A stretch of DNA of 64,000 nt, from contig NZ_MJEJ02000047.1 of the NCBI RefSeq assembly GCF_002095435.2, forward strand, positions 170,954 to 234,953, given 5' to 3'. Below are positions 40,808 through 49,471 of this stretch, one piece after another. The translations under genes and the position numbers were made by a program. Positions within the stretch are counted from its first letter, which is position 1, and each line of letters opens with the position of its first letter. The notes beneath the pieces were generated by a model. The model was not told where the DNA came from, ran no database searches, and saw nothing but the letters and a program-made list of their open reading frames with translations. This stretch comes from Williamsia sp. 1138 (GTDB lineage Bacteria; Actinomycetota; Actinomycetes; Mycobacteriales; Mycobacteriaceae).

Positions 40808-42241
40808 ATGACGATCCACGAAGCGAAGCGAGAAACAAGAACGACCAGCAAGCCGGACCCGCGGAGTCCGCTCGCCCACTTGTCCGAGGAGACGATCGAG
40901 CAGCTGGGCAAGGAGTTCGACGCCATCCACGACGAGGTGTACGGCGATCTCGGAGACGCCGACCGGCGATACATCAAGACGGTGATCGCCACCCAGCGCA
41001 ACCTCGCGGTCGCAGGACGGGTCCTGCTCCTCGGGTCACGATCCAAGGTGGCCTGGGTGGCCGGCACGTCGTGCCTGGGAATGGCCAAGATTCTCGAGAA
41101 CATGGAGATCGGTCACAACGTCATGCACGGACAGTGGGACTGGATGAACGATCCGGACATCCACTCCTCGGTGTGGGACTGGGACACCGCGTCCACCGCG
41201 GAAGCGTGGAAGCACTCGCACAACTACATCCACCACACGTTCACCAACATCCGCGGCAAGGACAAGGACCTCGGCTACGAGATCATGCGGATCGATCCGC
41301 ATCAGCCGTGGAACCCCGTCTACCTGGCGCAGCCGTTCTACAACTTCTTGCTCACCGCATTCTTCGAATGGGGCGTCGCGCTGCACGACCTCGACCTCGA
41401 CGCCATCCGCAAGGGTGAGAAGTCGACGTCCGAGCTGTGGCACGACCTCAAGGGGATCGGGGTCAAGATGCGGCGGCAGGTGATCAAGGACTACATCGGC
41501 TGGCCGGTGATCAGCGCCGGCGCCTTCGCGTTGACGCAGCTGGCGTCGGGCGGCAACATCAGGCAGCCCAAGACCTCCCGGTTGGCCGGCCGTCTGCGGC
41601 GCGCCCCCAAGGCGGGAAAGCGGACGAAGTCTGTTGCCGCCGTCATGGATCGCGCTCTTCCCGGTGTGGAACAGACGTTCTTGGCGACGTTCGCGGCAGA
41701 TTTCACCGCCAACATCATCCGGAATGTATGGGCGCACGCGATCATCTTCTGCGGCCACTTCCCCGACCAGACCTACACCTTCAGCAAAGCCGAGACGGAG
41801 AACGAGACGCGAGGCGGCTGGTACGTCCGGCAGTTGCTGGGCGCGGCCAACATCGAGGGCAGCCCGCTGTTCCACGTGATCAGCGGTAATCTGGGCTACC
41901 AGGTGGAGCACCACCTCTATCCGGACATGCCGAGCACCCGGTACTCACAGGTGGCGCCGAAGGTGAAGGACATCTGCGAGCGCTACGAACTCCCGTACAA
42001 CACAGGCCCTTTCGCTCAACAGTGGGGCCAGGTTCATCGCACGATATTCCGGCTGGCATTGCCGGGTGGCAAGCCACGGCCCAAGCCCGACCCCTTCCAT
42101 CGGCCCCCGCACAGCGCGGCCGACCCGGAACGGGTGAGCGAGGCCGCCCGCTTCCGGTCGCGGGTTCCGGCGAGCCATCCTGACGCCGGTCCCGAGCACG
42201 AGTCCGGTGGCGTCAACGTGGAGCCGCCGCCCCGCGACTGA
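40808..42241 (+). CDS. desA3: Membrane-bound acyl-CoA Delta9 desaturase (DesA3-like)
   Basis: A 477-aa di-iron desaturase. The three His boxes are GHNVMH (HxxxH), HSHNYIHHTF (HxxxHH) and YQVEHHLYPDMP (QxxHH). The hydrophobic segments lie around residues 55-80 and 185-255. It introduces a Delta9 double bond in stearoyl- or palmitoyl-CoA using electrons from the reductase encoded just upstream. AAGGAG lies 6 nt before the ATG. The last 60 residues are Pro- and His-rich and extend past the usual end. The transcript probably ends at the hairpin at 42268-42307. Confidence 0.9.
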   Translation: MTIHEAKRETRTTSKPDPRSPLAHLSEETIEQLGKEFDAIHDEVYGDLGDADRRYIKTVIATQRNLAVAGRVLLLGSRSKVAWVAGTSCLGMAKILENMEIGHNVMHGQWDWMNDPDIHSSVWDWDTASTAEAWKHSHNYIHHTFTNIRGKDKDLGYEIMRIDPHQPWNPVYLAQPFYNFLLTAFFEWGVALHDLDLDAIRKGEKSTSELWHDLKGIGVKMRRQVIKDYIGWPVISAGAFALTQLASGGNIRQPKTSRLAGRLRRAPKAGKRTKSVAAVMDRALPGVEQTFLATFAADFTANIIRNVWAHAIIFCGHFPDQTYTFSKAETENETRGGWYVRQLLGAANIEGSPLFHVISGNLGYQVEHHLYPDMPSTRYSQVAPKVKDICERYELPYNTGPFAQQWGQVHRTIFRLALPGGKPRPKPDPFHRPPHSAADPERVSEAARFRSRVPASHPDAGPEHESGGVNVEPPPRD

Positions 42242-42267
42242 CCATCCCGACACAAACCCAGTCGTTC

Positions 42268-42307
42268 CAGGCAAACCCAGGTGTTGCGCGACACCTGGGT
42301 TTGCCTG
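42268..42307. terminator. Strong hairpin between convergent desaturase and GGDEF-EAL genes
   Basis: Perfect 17-bp arms (42268-42284 and 42291-42307) around TGCGCG, 26 bp past the desaturase stop and 40 bp past the other gene's stop. An extra direct copy of the AAACCCAG part lies at 42253-42260. It is a likely bidirectional terminator. Confidence 0.75.
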
Positions 42308-42347
42308 CAACGCATGGTTTTACGGGGCGGAGGGCAATCTGACTTTG

Positions 42348-44786
42348 CTAGTGAAGTCGCGCGGCTGCCGCGGCCGCGGATTCGGGGGAGTGCAGGTACG
42401 GCCCCTGCGCTTGTTGGCAACCGGCCACGGCGACCGCCTCGAGTTGTGGTGCCGTCTCCACACCGGTGGCGATCACGGTCATGTCGGCGGACCGGGCAAT
42501 TGCGACGATGCTCTGGATGACCGTGTCCGCGAAGTGGGAGGTCGTGACATCTCGGATGAACGTCGGGGCAATCTTGATCGCGTCGACCTGCTGCAGCTGA
42601 ACCAGTGACGAATAGCCCGCCCCGAAGTTGTCGATGGCAACCTTCACCCCGAGGTCACGCAATCGCCGCAGCTGATCGAGCGGCCGGATGCCCTCGGAGA
42701 ACTCGTCCGCAGCGAACGTTGTTTCGGTGACGTCGAGCCGTAGGTCGCCGGGGTCGACGCCGCAATCCGCGAGCGCTGTGGCCACACTGTGCGGGAGCCG
42801 GTCGTCGCAGAACTGGTGGGGCGACAATGTCATGGCGAGCGTGAGTTCGCCTGCACGGTAGCCGAAGACGTCGTTCAGATCGTGTAGTGCTCTGATGAGG
42901 TTCAGGCGCCCGAGGTCGGCTCCGAGTCCGATGTGATCGGCCAACGTATTGAACGTGTTCGGCTCGATTTCGCCGTGGAGTGGGTGGTGCCAGCAGAGTG
43001 TGGCTTCCATACCCACGATCCTGCCGGTCGCGGTGTCGTGGATCAGCTCATACCGATTGCCGAGCCGGCCGTCGGCCGGAGCAGCGATGGCCGCGCGCAG
43101 GTCCTGTTCGAGTTGCTGGCGGAACTGGAACTCGCGCCGCAACCGCACATCGAAGACTGCCGCGCGTGCGCGGCCAGACTGTTTTGCGTAGTAGAGCGCG
43201 ATGTCGGCGTCGCGCAAAAGGTCGCTCCCCGAGCGCTTCTCACCCTCGGTCGTGGACACCGAGCCGACGCTCGCCGTCATCCGGACGCTGGAGATGCCGG
43301 TATCGATCGGGGACTCGGTGATCGCTGCCAGCAGCTGTTCGGCCTGCATTCGGGCCGAGGCCGGTCCGGTGGCGTCGCCGGGGCTGACGATGCTGAACTC
43401 GTCGCCCCCGATCCGGCCTACGGACGAGTGGGGTCCCGCGGCATCAGCAAGGCGGCCGGCCACCACCCGCAGTACCTGGTCCCCGTAGCTGTGGCCCAGC
43501 GAATCGTTGATGATCTTGAAGCGGTCGAGGTCGAGAAAGTGCACATTGATCTGACTGTGCGGTTCGACGTCCGACGCCAAGTGCGCGTCGAGTCGCTGCA
43601 GTAAACCGTCGTGATTGAGCAATCCGGTGAGGCTGTCGTGGCTGGCGCGATGCCGTTGTTGTTCGGCGTCCACGACCTGCTGGGTGATGTCGGTGTACGA
43701 GGCGATCGCCCTCGGCTCGTCGAGATCGACGTCGAATGCCTTGCAGGTCACGGAGAACCATCGATGGACGCCATCGGTACGAGTGGCCAGTTTGCCGGTG
43801 AATCCGTCTCCGGTCTGGCGCATGTGTTCGACGAGTGCGCGGATGTCGTCATTAGGGAACATGACAGGCAGGCTGCCGAGGTGGGCGCCGGGGACCGTCG
43901 ATGGATCGAGCCCGAGGAGGGCGGCCGACGCCGGGTTGGCCATCTCGATGAACCCGCTCGGGTTGAGAACCAGGACGGCCTCGGTCAGTTCCGAGACCAC
44001 GGTGCCGAACAATTCGATGGCACGGCGCGCAGCGGTCAGGTCGGCGCACAGCAGCACGTAGCCTGCGCCCATCGAGGTGACCGATACCCGGACGTTCCGG
44101 ATGGCGCCGTCACGGTGGCGGTGAACGCTCTCGATCGTGCCGCCGAGCGCGAGGGCTTCACGAGGAACGAAGGCGGCACCGATCACGTCGGCCAGGTCGC
44201 GGCCGAGCGCCTGCGTTGCAGGCGTGCCGTACACCTTCTCGGCGGCCGGATTCCACGCCTGGATCACTCCCTCCGCGGAGATCGCGATCACGGCATCGCT
44301 CACGTGATCGACCAGAGCGGCCTGGTATTTCAAGGCGTCTTCCGCTGCCTTCTTGGTCGAGATGTCGCGCATGATGACCTGGAACGCGGGTCGGCCCTGC
44401 CACTCGGTGCGCACCGAGACGATTTCCGCGGGTTTCGTGGTGCCGTCGGTCAACAGCATGAGAGCCTCGGCGGGCTCGGTGGCGGTGTCTTCCTCACCCA
44501 GGCTCGCCAGCCTCTCGAGCATGCCCGGAATCGAATCGGGATGAACGAACTCGGTGATCCAATGGCCGACCATCTGGTCGATGGACTGTGCCCGCGCCAA
44601 CCGGAGCCCGGCAGGGTTCACGTATACGACGAGCCCACCCTCGTGGACGCAGATTGCGTCCGGGCTGAGTTCTACGAGCAGGCGGTATCGCTTTGCCAGC
44701 GCTTCGGCGGAATCCGGCTCGACGGGTACGACGAGTTTTTCTTCACCGTCGGAGGGGGGCAGCGACGCGTTGTCGCTTTCGGTCAC
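42348..44786 (-). CDS. PAS-PAS-PAS-GGDEF-EAL cyclic-di-GMP signalling protein with degenerate EAL
   Basis: An 812-aa soluble protein. Three PAS domains occupy about residues 25-390 (LSPDAICVHEGGLVVYVNPAG, VSDAVIAISAEGVIQAWNPAA, LTEAVLVLNPSGFIEMANPAS). GGDEF lies at about 395-555 with an intact RIGGDEFSI active site. EAL lies at about 565-805, where the motif reads GMEATLCW, DDFG is changed to DNFG, and AEGVE to ATGVE. The diguanylate cyclase looks active; the phosphodiesterase half is probably inactive or weak and may bind c-di-GMP. The GTG at 44786 is 5 nt after AAGGAGG. Confidence 0.88.
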   Translation of the reverse strand: MTESDNASLPPSDGEEKLVVPVEPDSAEALAKRYRLLVELSPDAICVHEGGLVVYVNPAGLRLARAQSIDQMVGHWITEFVHPDSIPGMLERLASLGEEDTATEPAEALMLLTDGTTKPAEIVSVRTEWQGRPAFQVIMRDISTKKAAEDALKYQAALVDHVSDAVIAISAEGVIQAWNPAAEKVYGTPATQALGRDLADVIGAAFVPREALALGGTIESVHRHRDGAIRNVRVSVTSMGAGYVLLCADLTAARRAIELFGTVVSELTEAVLVLNPSGFIEMANPASAALLGLDPSTVPGAHLGSLPVMFPNDDIRALVEHMRQTGDGFTGKLATRTDGVHRWFSVTCKAFDVDLDEPRAIASYTDITQQVVDAEQQRHRASHDSLTGLLNHDGLLQRLDAHLASDVEPHSQINVHFLDLDRFKIINDSLGHSYGDQVLRVVAGRLADAAGPHSSVGRIGGDEFSIVSPGDATGPASARMQAEQLLAAITESPIDTGISSVRMTASVGSVSTTEGEKRSGSDLLRDADIALYYAKQSGRARAAVFDVRLRREFQFRQQLEQDLRAAIAAPADGRLGNRYELIHDTATGRIVGMEATLCWHHPLHGEIEPNTFNTLADHIGLGADLGRLNLIRALHDLNDVFGYRAGELTLAMTLSPHQFCDDRLPHSVATALADCGVDPGDLRLDVTETTFAADEFSEGIRPLDQLRRLRDLGVKVAIDNFGAGYSSLVQLQQVDAIKIAPTFIRDVTTSHFADTVIQSIVAIARSADMTVIATGVETAPQLEAVAVAGCQQAQGPYLHSPESAAAAAARLH

Positions 44787-44964
44787 GTACACCTCCTTCG
44801 CTGTTCACAGCCGGTGTTGCATCTGATGGGCTCTGCTGGTCAGCATCATTTCCAGATAATTAACGAATGAAATTAACCATAGTCGTTCGCGCAGATCATG
44901 CAGGTCAGGGACGGTATAGGAGCGCGCATTCGTGCGCATACCATTTCCACGGAAAGAGACGAGA

Positions 44965-46128
44965 ATGAATTCTATTGCTAACGCCCGGATCGCGGGGCTG
45001 GGCGCAGTCACAGGCTACGGCTGGGGACGGCAGGCATTGTGGACAGGCCTGGCCTCCGGCAAGCCCGCGGCCGAACTCACAGCGGGGTTCGGCGGTAGCC
45101 CGAGCGAGTCCGGTTGGGTGTCGCGGATCCCTTCGGGCGGCAACCCCGAAGACGGATCGACGCGGTTCGCGCGGGCCATGCGGTGGGCCGCAAGGGAGGC
45201 CATCGAGGATGCCCTCGAGCACGGATGGACTCCCGGCAAAAGGGTCGGTCTCGTTCATGCGACGGTCCTCGGCGACCTCGAGTTGGGCCGCGCGTTCCAG
45301 CCCGGCCAGGGTGAGGGGCTCTCTGTCCGCCAATATCTGGGGATGGCGCCGTCGACCCCGGCCTCGCTCCTGATGCGCGACTACGGGTTCCACGGGCCTG
45401 CGGTCAACGTGTCCGCGATGTGCACGTCCGGCACCGTCGCGATGCTGACAGCGAAGATGTGGCTCGACACCGACACCGTCGACGACGTGATCGTGCTGTC
45501 GACGGACCTGTCCGCGACCCCAGAGGTGGTCTCGCAGTTCGTGCGACTCGGGGTGGCCATCACCGATGCCGAGCCACTCGACGCCTGCCGACCGTTCCAG
45601 ACCGGCAGCCGGGGTTTCGTATTCGGGGAGGCCGCTGTCGGTGTGGTCCTGTCCAAGCAGGACACCGACGGTTATCTCGACCTGCTGGGTGGAGCCATGA
45701 GTCACGACGGCTTCCATGTCACATCGGTCGATCCATCGCTCGAGCACGTGAAGGGTTGCTTTGCCGGTGCTCTGACCGACTCGGGTATCGAGGCCGACCA
45801 GGTGTCGTATCTCAACGCCCATGGTCCGGGAACCGCGCAATGTGATGCCGCAGAAGCGGCGGCGGCAACCGCACTGCTGCCGAGCGGTATCGGTATCTAC
45901 TCGGTCAAACCACTGGCCGGGCATTGCCAGGCAGCGGCAGCGTCCGTTGAGATCGCTGCTGCTGCAATGAGTTACACCGATGGGGTGGTGCCGGGCACGC
46001 CGTCGGTCGCCGAAGGCGATGCTCGCCTGGTCGATGGCCTCGTCCGGATGAAACCGGGGATCACCGTCAAGTCATCGCTCGGAATGGGAGGGCACAACTC
46101 GGTGGCAGTGCTCGGCCCGATTCGCTGA
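44965..46128 (+). CDS. Orphan beta-ketoacyl synthase-like protein
   Basis: A 387-aa thiolase-fold protein with the KAS I/II triad: C153 (VSAMCTSGTVAM), H286 (YLNAHGPGTAQCD) and H320 (KPLAGHCQAAAASVE). It contains VFGEAAVGVVLSK and KSSLGMGGHNSVAVLG, as in FabF-type enzymes. It stands alone: no acyl carrier protein, malonyl transferase, reductase or KR gene is close. The AGCxxTG-type hit is altered to MCTSG. The leader has a GGAAAGAGA site. It could extend a fatty acid or a specialised chain with carriers made elsewhere. Confidence 0.82.
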   Translation: MNSIANARIAGLGAVTGYGWGRQALWTGLASGKPAAELTAGFGGSPSESGWVSRIPSGGNPEDGSTRFARAMRWAAREAIEDALEHGWTPGKRVGLVHATVLGDLELGRAFQPGQGEGLSVRQYLGMAPSTPASLLMRDYGFHGPAVNVSAMCTSGTVAMLTAKMWLDTDTVDDVIVLSTDLSATPEVVSQFVRLGVAITDAEPLDACRPFQTGSRGFVFGEAAVGVVLSKQDTDGYLDLLGGAMSHDGFHVTSVDPSLEHVKGCFAGALTDSGIEADQVSYLNAHGPGTAQCDAAEAAAATALLPSGIGIYSVKPLAGHCQAAAASVEIAAAAMSYTDGVVPGTPSVAEGDARLVDGLVRMKPGITVKSSLGMGGHNSVAVLGPIR

Positions 46129-46151
46129 ACAGTGCCCGAGTGACACCTGGC

Positions 46152-46190
46152 CGGTGGCGCGGGGGCCTACGCGGGGCCCCCGCGCCACCG
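46152..46190. terminator. GC-rich hairpin between convergent genes
   Basis: CGGTGGCGCGGGGGCC and its exact complement form 16-bp arms around TACGCGG. It lies 24 bp after the ketosynthase stop and 67 bp after the end of the epimerase-like gene on the other strand. It is a likely bidirectional terminator. Confidence 0.7.
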
Positions 46191-46256
46191 CGTTCGACGC
46201 AGGCTCGGCGAATGCTATGCGGTTCAGGCGCGCCACGTCGCTCGGCTGCTGTCGCC

Positions 46257-47189
46257 TCAGGCCGGGTCGGCCTGATCGGCGGTCTGGTGATCGCCGCCGA
46301 TGTCGGTCCCGGATCGGTTCGGGTTCAGCGACCGCCTGACCGCTTCTCGGGTCGACAGCCGTTGCTCGCTGCGGGGGTCTGGGTCGCAGACCATGTCGTG
46401 GCGCAGGCTGTCGACCAGTTCGACGACCGTGTTCCTCGGTATTCCGGTGACTGCCGCGGCGACCCGGCCGACGAGGCCGGTCGGAATCCCGGGAATCGAG
46501 AGTCGGGGCCTGCGCACGTCGAGTTCCTCCGCGATGAGCCCGATGAGTTGGGGATAGCTCAGTCGGTCGGGACCGCCGAGATCGTGATGACCGTTGGTCG
46601 GCTCCCCGGTCCCGGCATCGACAAGGGCCGTGATGACATCGTCGGTCGCGATCGGCTGTACCCGGGTGTTCATCCACTTCGGAATCGGCAGGACGGGCAG
46701 ACGCTCGATGAGGCGCCGGACGAGTTCGAACGAGGTCGATCCGGCGCCGATGATCAGCGCCGCGCGCTGCACGTTCGCCGGGGTGTCGGCGTCCAGGAAG
46801 ATTCGCTCGACCTCTTGACGCGAGGCGAGGTGGTCAGAGAGTTCGACACCTTCTGGGATGAGTCCTGAGAGGTAGACGATCTGACGTACATCCGAGCGCC
46901 CGCACGCATCGGCGAAGGCGTGCGCACCGGCGGCGTCTCTCTCCTCGAACCCCTTGTCATCCATGGAGTGGACCAGGAAGTACGCCACGTCTGTGCTGGC
47001 GATCGCAGCGGAAATGCTGTCGGGCTCTTCGAGATCGAAATGCCGGACCTGCACCGCGTCGGCCCACCCGAACTCGGAGGCGCGGTCCGGATCGCGCATT
47101 CCTGCAACTACATCGTGGCCCGATTCGAGCAACGCCGGGATCAGTCGTGATCCGATATAGCCGGTCGAACCGGTGACAAAAGCACGCAT
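46257..47189 (-). CDS. NmrA/atypical-SDR NAD(P)-binding protein
   Basis: A 310-aa atypical SDR. The nucleotide loop is AFVTGSTGYIGSRLIPALLESGHDV, and VQRAALIIGAGSTSFELVRRL is typical of the DUF2867-less NAD(P)H-binding group near Rv3725/YwnB-like proteins. The Ser/Tyr pair is not obvious (LSGLIPEG lacks YxxxK), as in NmrA-type members, which sense rather than reduce. It is divergent from the GAF-ANTAR gene at 47404 across 214 bp. The role is unclear. Confidence 0.78.
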   Translation of the reverse strand: MRAFVTGSTGYIGSRLIPALLESGHDVVAGMRDPDRASEFGWADAVQVRHFDLEEPDSISAAIASTDVAYFLVHSMDDKGFEERDAAGAHAFADACGRSDVRQIVYLSGLIPEGVELSDHLASRQEVERIFLDADTPANVQRAALIIGAGSTSFELVRRLIERLPVLPIPKWMNTRVQPIATDDVITALVDAGTGEPTNGHHDLGGPDRLSYPQLIGLIAEELDVRRPRLSIPGIPTGLVGRVAAAVTGIPRNTVVELVDSLRHDMVCDPDPRSEQRLSTREAVRRSLNPNRSGTDIGGDHQTADQADPA

Positions 47190-47403
47190 GGTGTGATCTT
47201 CCTGCTGGCGGGTACGGCCGGAAGATCGCGCGGACGTAGATGTCCGACTTCTTCTCGAGCTGGTGGGCGACTCTCATCCCGCCACGCGAGCACGGTGCCG
47301 GTCTCTCACCGACTACCCCGCTGGCCGCCGGCGAAAACATAGGCATGAGATTCGCCGAATCCGGGTAGTACCCCTGGAGTTCGGAGAGCGAAGGGTAGTG
47401 AAC

Positions 47404-48126
47404 GTGTCGGACGATTCGGGGCGGGAGGACGCGTACGGGAGAAGTGCGTGTATGCCCAACACAAACAGACTTGCGGCGACGAGTGTTGATGACGTCGGTG
47501 TCGACGGCGCGGCCGTGGCGATCATGACCGATGCCGCCCGGTCCCGGGACCTGTTGTGCGCGACGGACTCCGTGGCAGCGCGCATCGATGAGTTGCAGTT
47601 CACCCTCGGTGAGGGTCCATGTATGGATGCATTCGTCGGTGGCGAGTCGATCATGACGGCTGACCTCGGTGAGGAGACCGCCGCGGCGAAATGGCCGGCG
47701 TTCAGCTCAGAAGTCCTCGACGAGGTCGGCGTCCGGGGAGTCTTCGCCTACCCGATTTTCGCCGGGGGCGCACAGCTCGGTGTCCTCGAGCTGTACCGTC
47801 GGCAGACTTCCGCACTGACGTCTGCGCAGAACACTGCCGCGCACGTACTCACGGTGCGTCTGGGTGCGGTGGTGCTGGATGAACTCGAGAGCTACCGATG
47901 GTCGCTCGACGAGTCGCAGTATCCGCGGTGGGAGGGAAGTTACCGGTTCGCGCGTGCGGACGTCCACGCTGCGGTTGGCATGCTGTCCATTCGTTGGGGG
48001 ACGTCCATCGCCGATGCGGGCCTGCGGTTGCGTGCCCGTGCATACGCGGAGTCGCGGTCGATCTCATCGATGGCGCACGACATCGTTCACCGCCACGGCA
48101 CGCTCGCCGACGAGGATGCGTCGTGA
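47404..48126 (+). CDS. GAF-ANTAR signalling protein (short ANTAR)
   Basis: A 240-aa protein. The GAF domain spans about residues 20-165 (QFTLGEGPCMDAFVGGESIM and VRGVFAYPIFAGGAQLGVLELY). The C-terminal ANTAR-like helices read VHAAVGMLSIRWGTSIADAG then LRLRARAYAESR. The start used is GTG 47404, with AAGGG about 8 nt upstream; a GTG two codons earlier is equally possible. Together with the proteins at 34835 and 48767 it belongs to a family expansion in this window. Confidence 0.8.
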   Translation: MSDDSGREDAYGRSACMPNTNRLAATSVDDVGVDGAAVAIMTDAARSRDLLCATDSVAARIDELQFTLGEGPCMDAFVGGESIMTADLGEETAAAKWPAFSSEVLDEVGVRGVFAYPIFAGGAQLGVLELYRRQTSALTSAQNTAAHVLTVRLGAVVLDELESYRWSLDESQYPRWEGSYRFARADVHAAVGMLSIRWGTSIADAGLRLRARAYAESRSISSMAHDIVHRHGTLADEDAS

Positions 48127-48137
48127 TCGGTGAGCGC

Positions 48138-48536
48138 TCACGCCATCGCGGCGATGGCCTGCTCGAGGGTCGCATAGAGGGTGAGAGTTTGGTCGAGACC
48201 GACCAGCTGGATCGGCCGCGACGTCGACGGGCCGTCGGCGACGACGCCGAACAGGCCGCCGGGTGCAATGGCCTCGTAGGCGGTGACGAGCGCGCTCATA
48301 CCGGCGGAGGCCAGGAACTCCGTGCTTGTGAGGTCGATGATCAGTCCGCGGGGCTCGCCGCTCAACGCACTGGTGACGGCGTCGGACAACTGGGGGGCGG
48401 TCAGTACGTCGATGCTCCCCTGCACGGTGAGGATTACCAGCTCCTTGTGCTGGACCGTCAGGATCGTCAATGCTGCGCTTCCTGCAACAGAGGTCTGACC
48501 ATCGGCAACAACTGCATCGGCATCTTCGGAGTGCAC
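48138..48536 (-). CDS. STAS-domain anti-sigma factor antagonist
   Basis: A 132-aa STAS protein. VILTVQGSIDVLTAPQLSDAV and GLIIDLTSTEFLASAGMSAL match anti-anti-sigma factors; the Ser in LASAG is at the place phosphorylated by anti-sigma kinases (usual DSSG/DSAG, here ASAG). The conserved Asp preceding that Ser is Ala, which may weaken phosphorylation. A GTG start at 48536 with AAAGGGA upstream was chosen over a TTG seven codons earlier. It lies between two GAF-ANTAR genes. No anti-sigma kinase or sigma gene is near. Confidence 0.8.
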   Translation of the reverse strand: MHSEDADAVVADGQTSVAGSAALTILTVQHKELVILTVQGSIDVLTAPQLSDAVTSALSGEPRGLIIDLTSTEFLASAGMSALVTAYEAIAPGGLFGVVADGPSTSRPIQLVGLDQTLTLYATLEQAIAAMA

Positions 48537-48766
48537 GGCTGGATTCCCTTTCGGCAAGCTGTCTCATCAACACTCGGCCAGAGTCACCTCTGCGAGTGTG
48601 ACGGCGTCGTCTTCACCGATGGATGTCATTGTTTCATGCCCGCGCAGCTGATGGTTTCAGCAGTGGTGTCCGAGGCGCCGGGTGGAGGCCCGGTCGGCGG
48701 GTGGAGAAAGTCGAACAATTCAGTAGAATCGTTCTTTGACCTGGTACGAAAGCGAAGGGAAGCGAC

Positions 48767-49471
48767 GTGAGTACCCGCGGCGATGACGACGTGTACACCA
48801 AGATGGCCGAGCTTGTGCGGGACATGAGTGCCAGGGTGCCGGACGATCCGGCCGACGTGCTGCAGGAACTTCTCGAGAGCGCGGTCGCACATATCCCGGG
48901 ATGCGCTCACGCGAGTATCACCACGATGGTGGGTCGCGAAGAAGCCGCAACCGCGGTGACGACGCACGAGCACGCCCGGACCGTCGATGCCCTTCAGGTC
49001 GAACACGGCGCAGGCCCGTTTATGGAGGCCGCGTCGGAGTCCGCGTTCGTCCACATCGCTGATCTGGAGTCGGAAGGGCGTTGGCCTGAGTTCGCCGCCG
49101 ACGTGTGCGCCCGAACGCCGGTGCGGTCGATGGCGATCTTCCAGCTGTACATCGCACGGGGCGGCCTGGGCACCCTGAACCTGTACGCCGACAAACCCCA
49201 CGCCTTCGACGAGGAGGCACGTGACCTCGGGTACGTCTATGCATCGCATGCTGCCGTCGTCTGGGGCACCGCGCGGCGGGGAGAACAGTTTCGCAGCGCG
49301 CTGGCGAGCCGCGACATCATCGGCCAGGCGAAGGGCATGCTGATGGAGCGTTTCGACATCGGCGCCGTACAGGCGTTCGAGCTGTTGCGCAGGCTTTCTC
49401 AGGACTCCAATGAACGCCTCGCCGACATCGCGGCCAAACTCGTGCGCCAGGACCACCCGGCCGACACCTGA
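48767..49471 (+). CDS. GAF-ANTAR signalling protein
   Basis: A 234-aa protein. The GAF domain is at about residues 25-170 (HGAGPFMEAASESAFVHIAD, SMAIFQLYIARGGLGTLNLYA), followed by ANTAR (SRDIIGQAKGMLMERFDIGA and VQAFELLRRLSQDSNERLADIA). The start is a GTG with GAAGGGA before it. Its ANTAR domain is nearly the same as that at 34835, suggesting duplication. It ends with TGA immediately followed by the stop of the convergent YihY gene. Confidence 0.88.
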   Translation: MSTRGDDDVYTKMAELVRDMSARVPDDPADVLQELLESAVAHIPGCAHASITTMVGREEAATAVTTHEHARTVDALQVEHGAGPFMEAASESAFVHIADLESEGRWPEFAADVCARTPVRSMAIFQLYIARGGLGTLNLYADKPHAFDEEARDLGYVYASHAAVVWGTARRGEQFRSALASRDIIGQAKGMLMERFDIGAVQAFELLRRLSQDSNERLADIAAKLVRQDHPADT

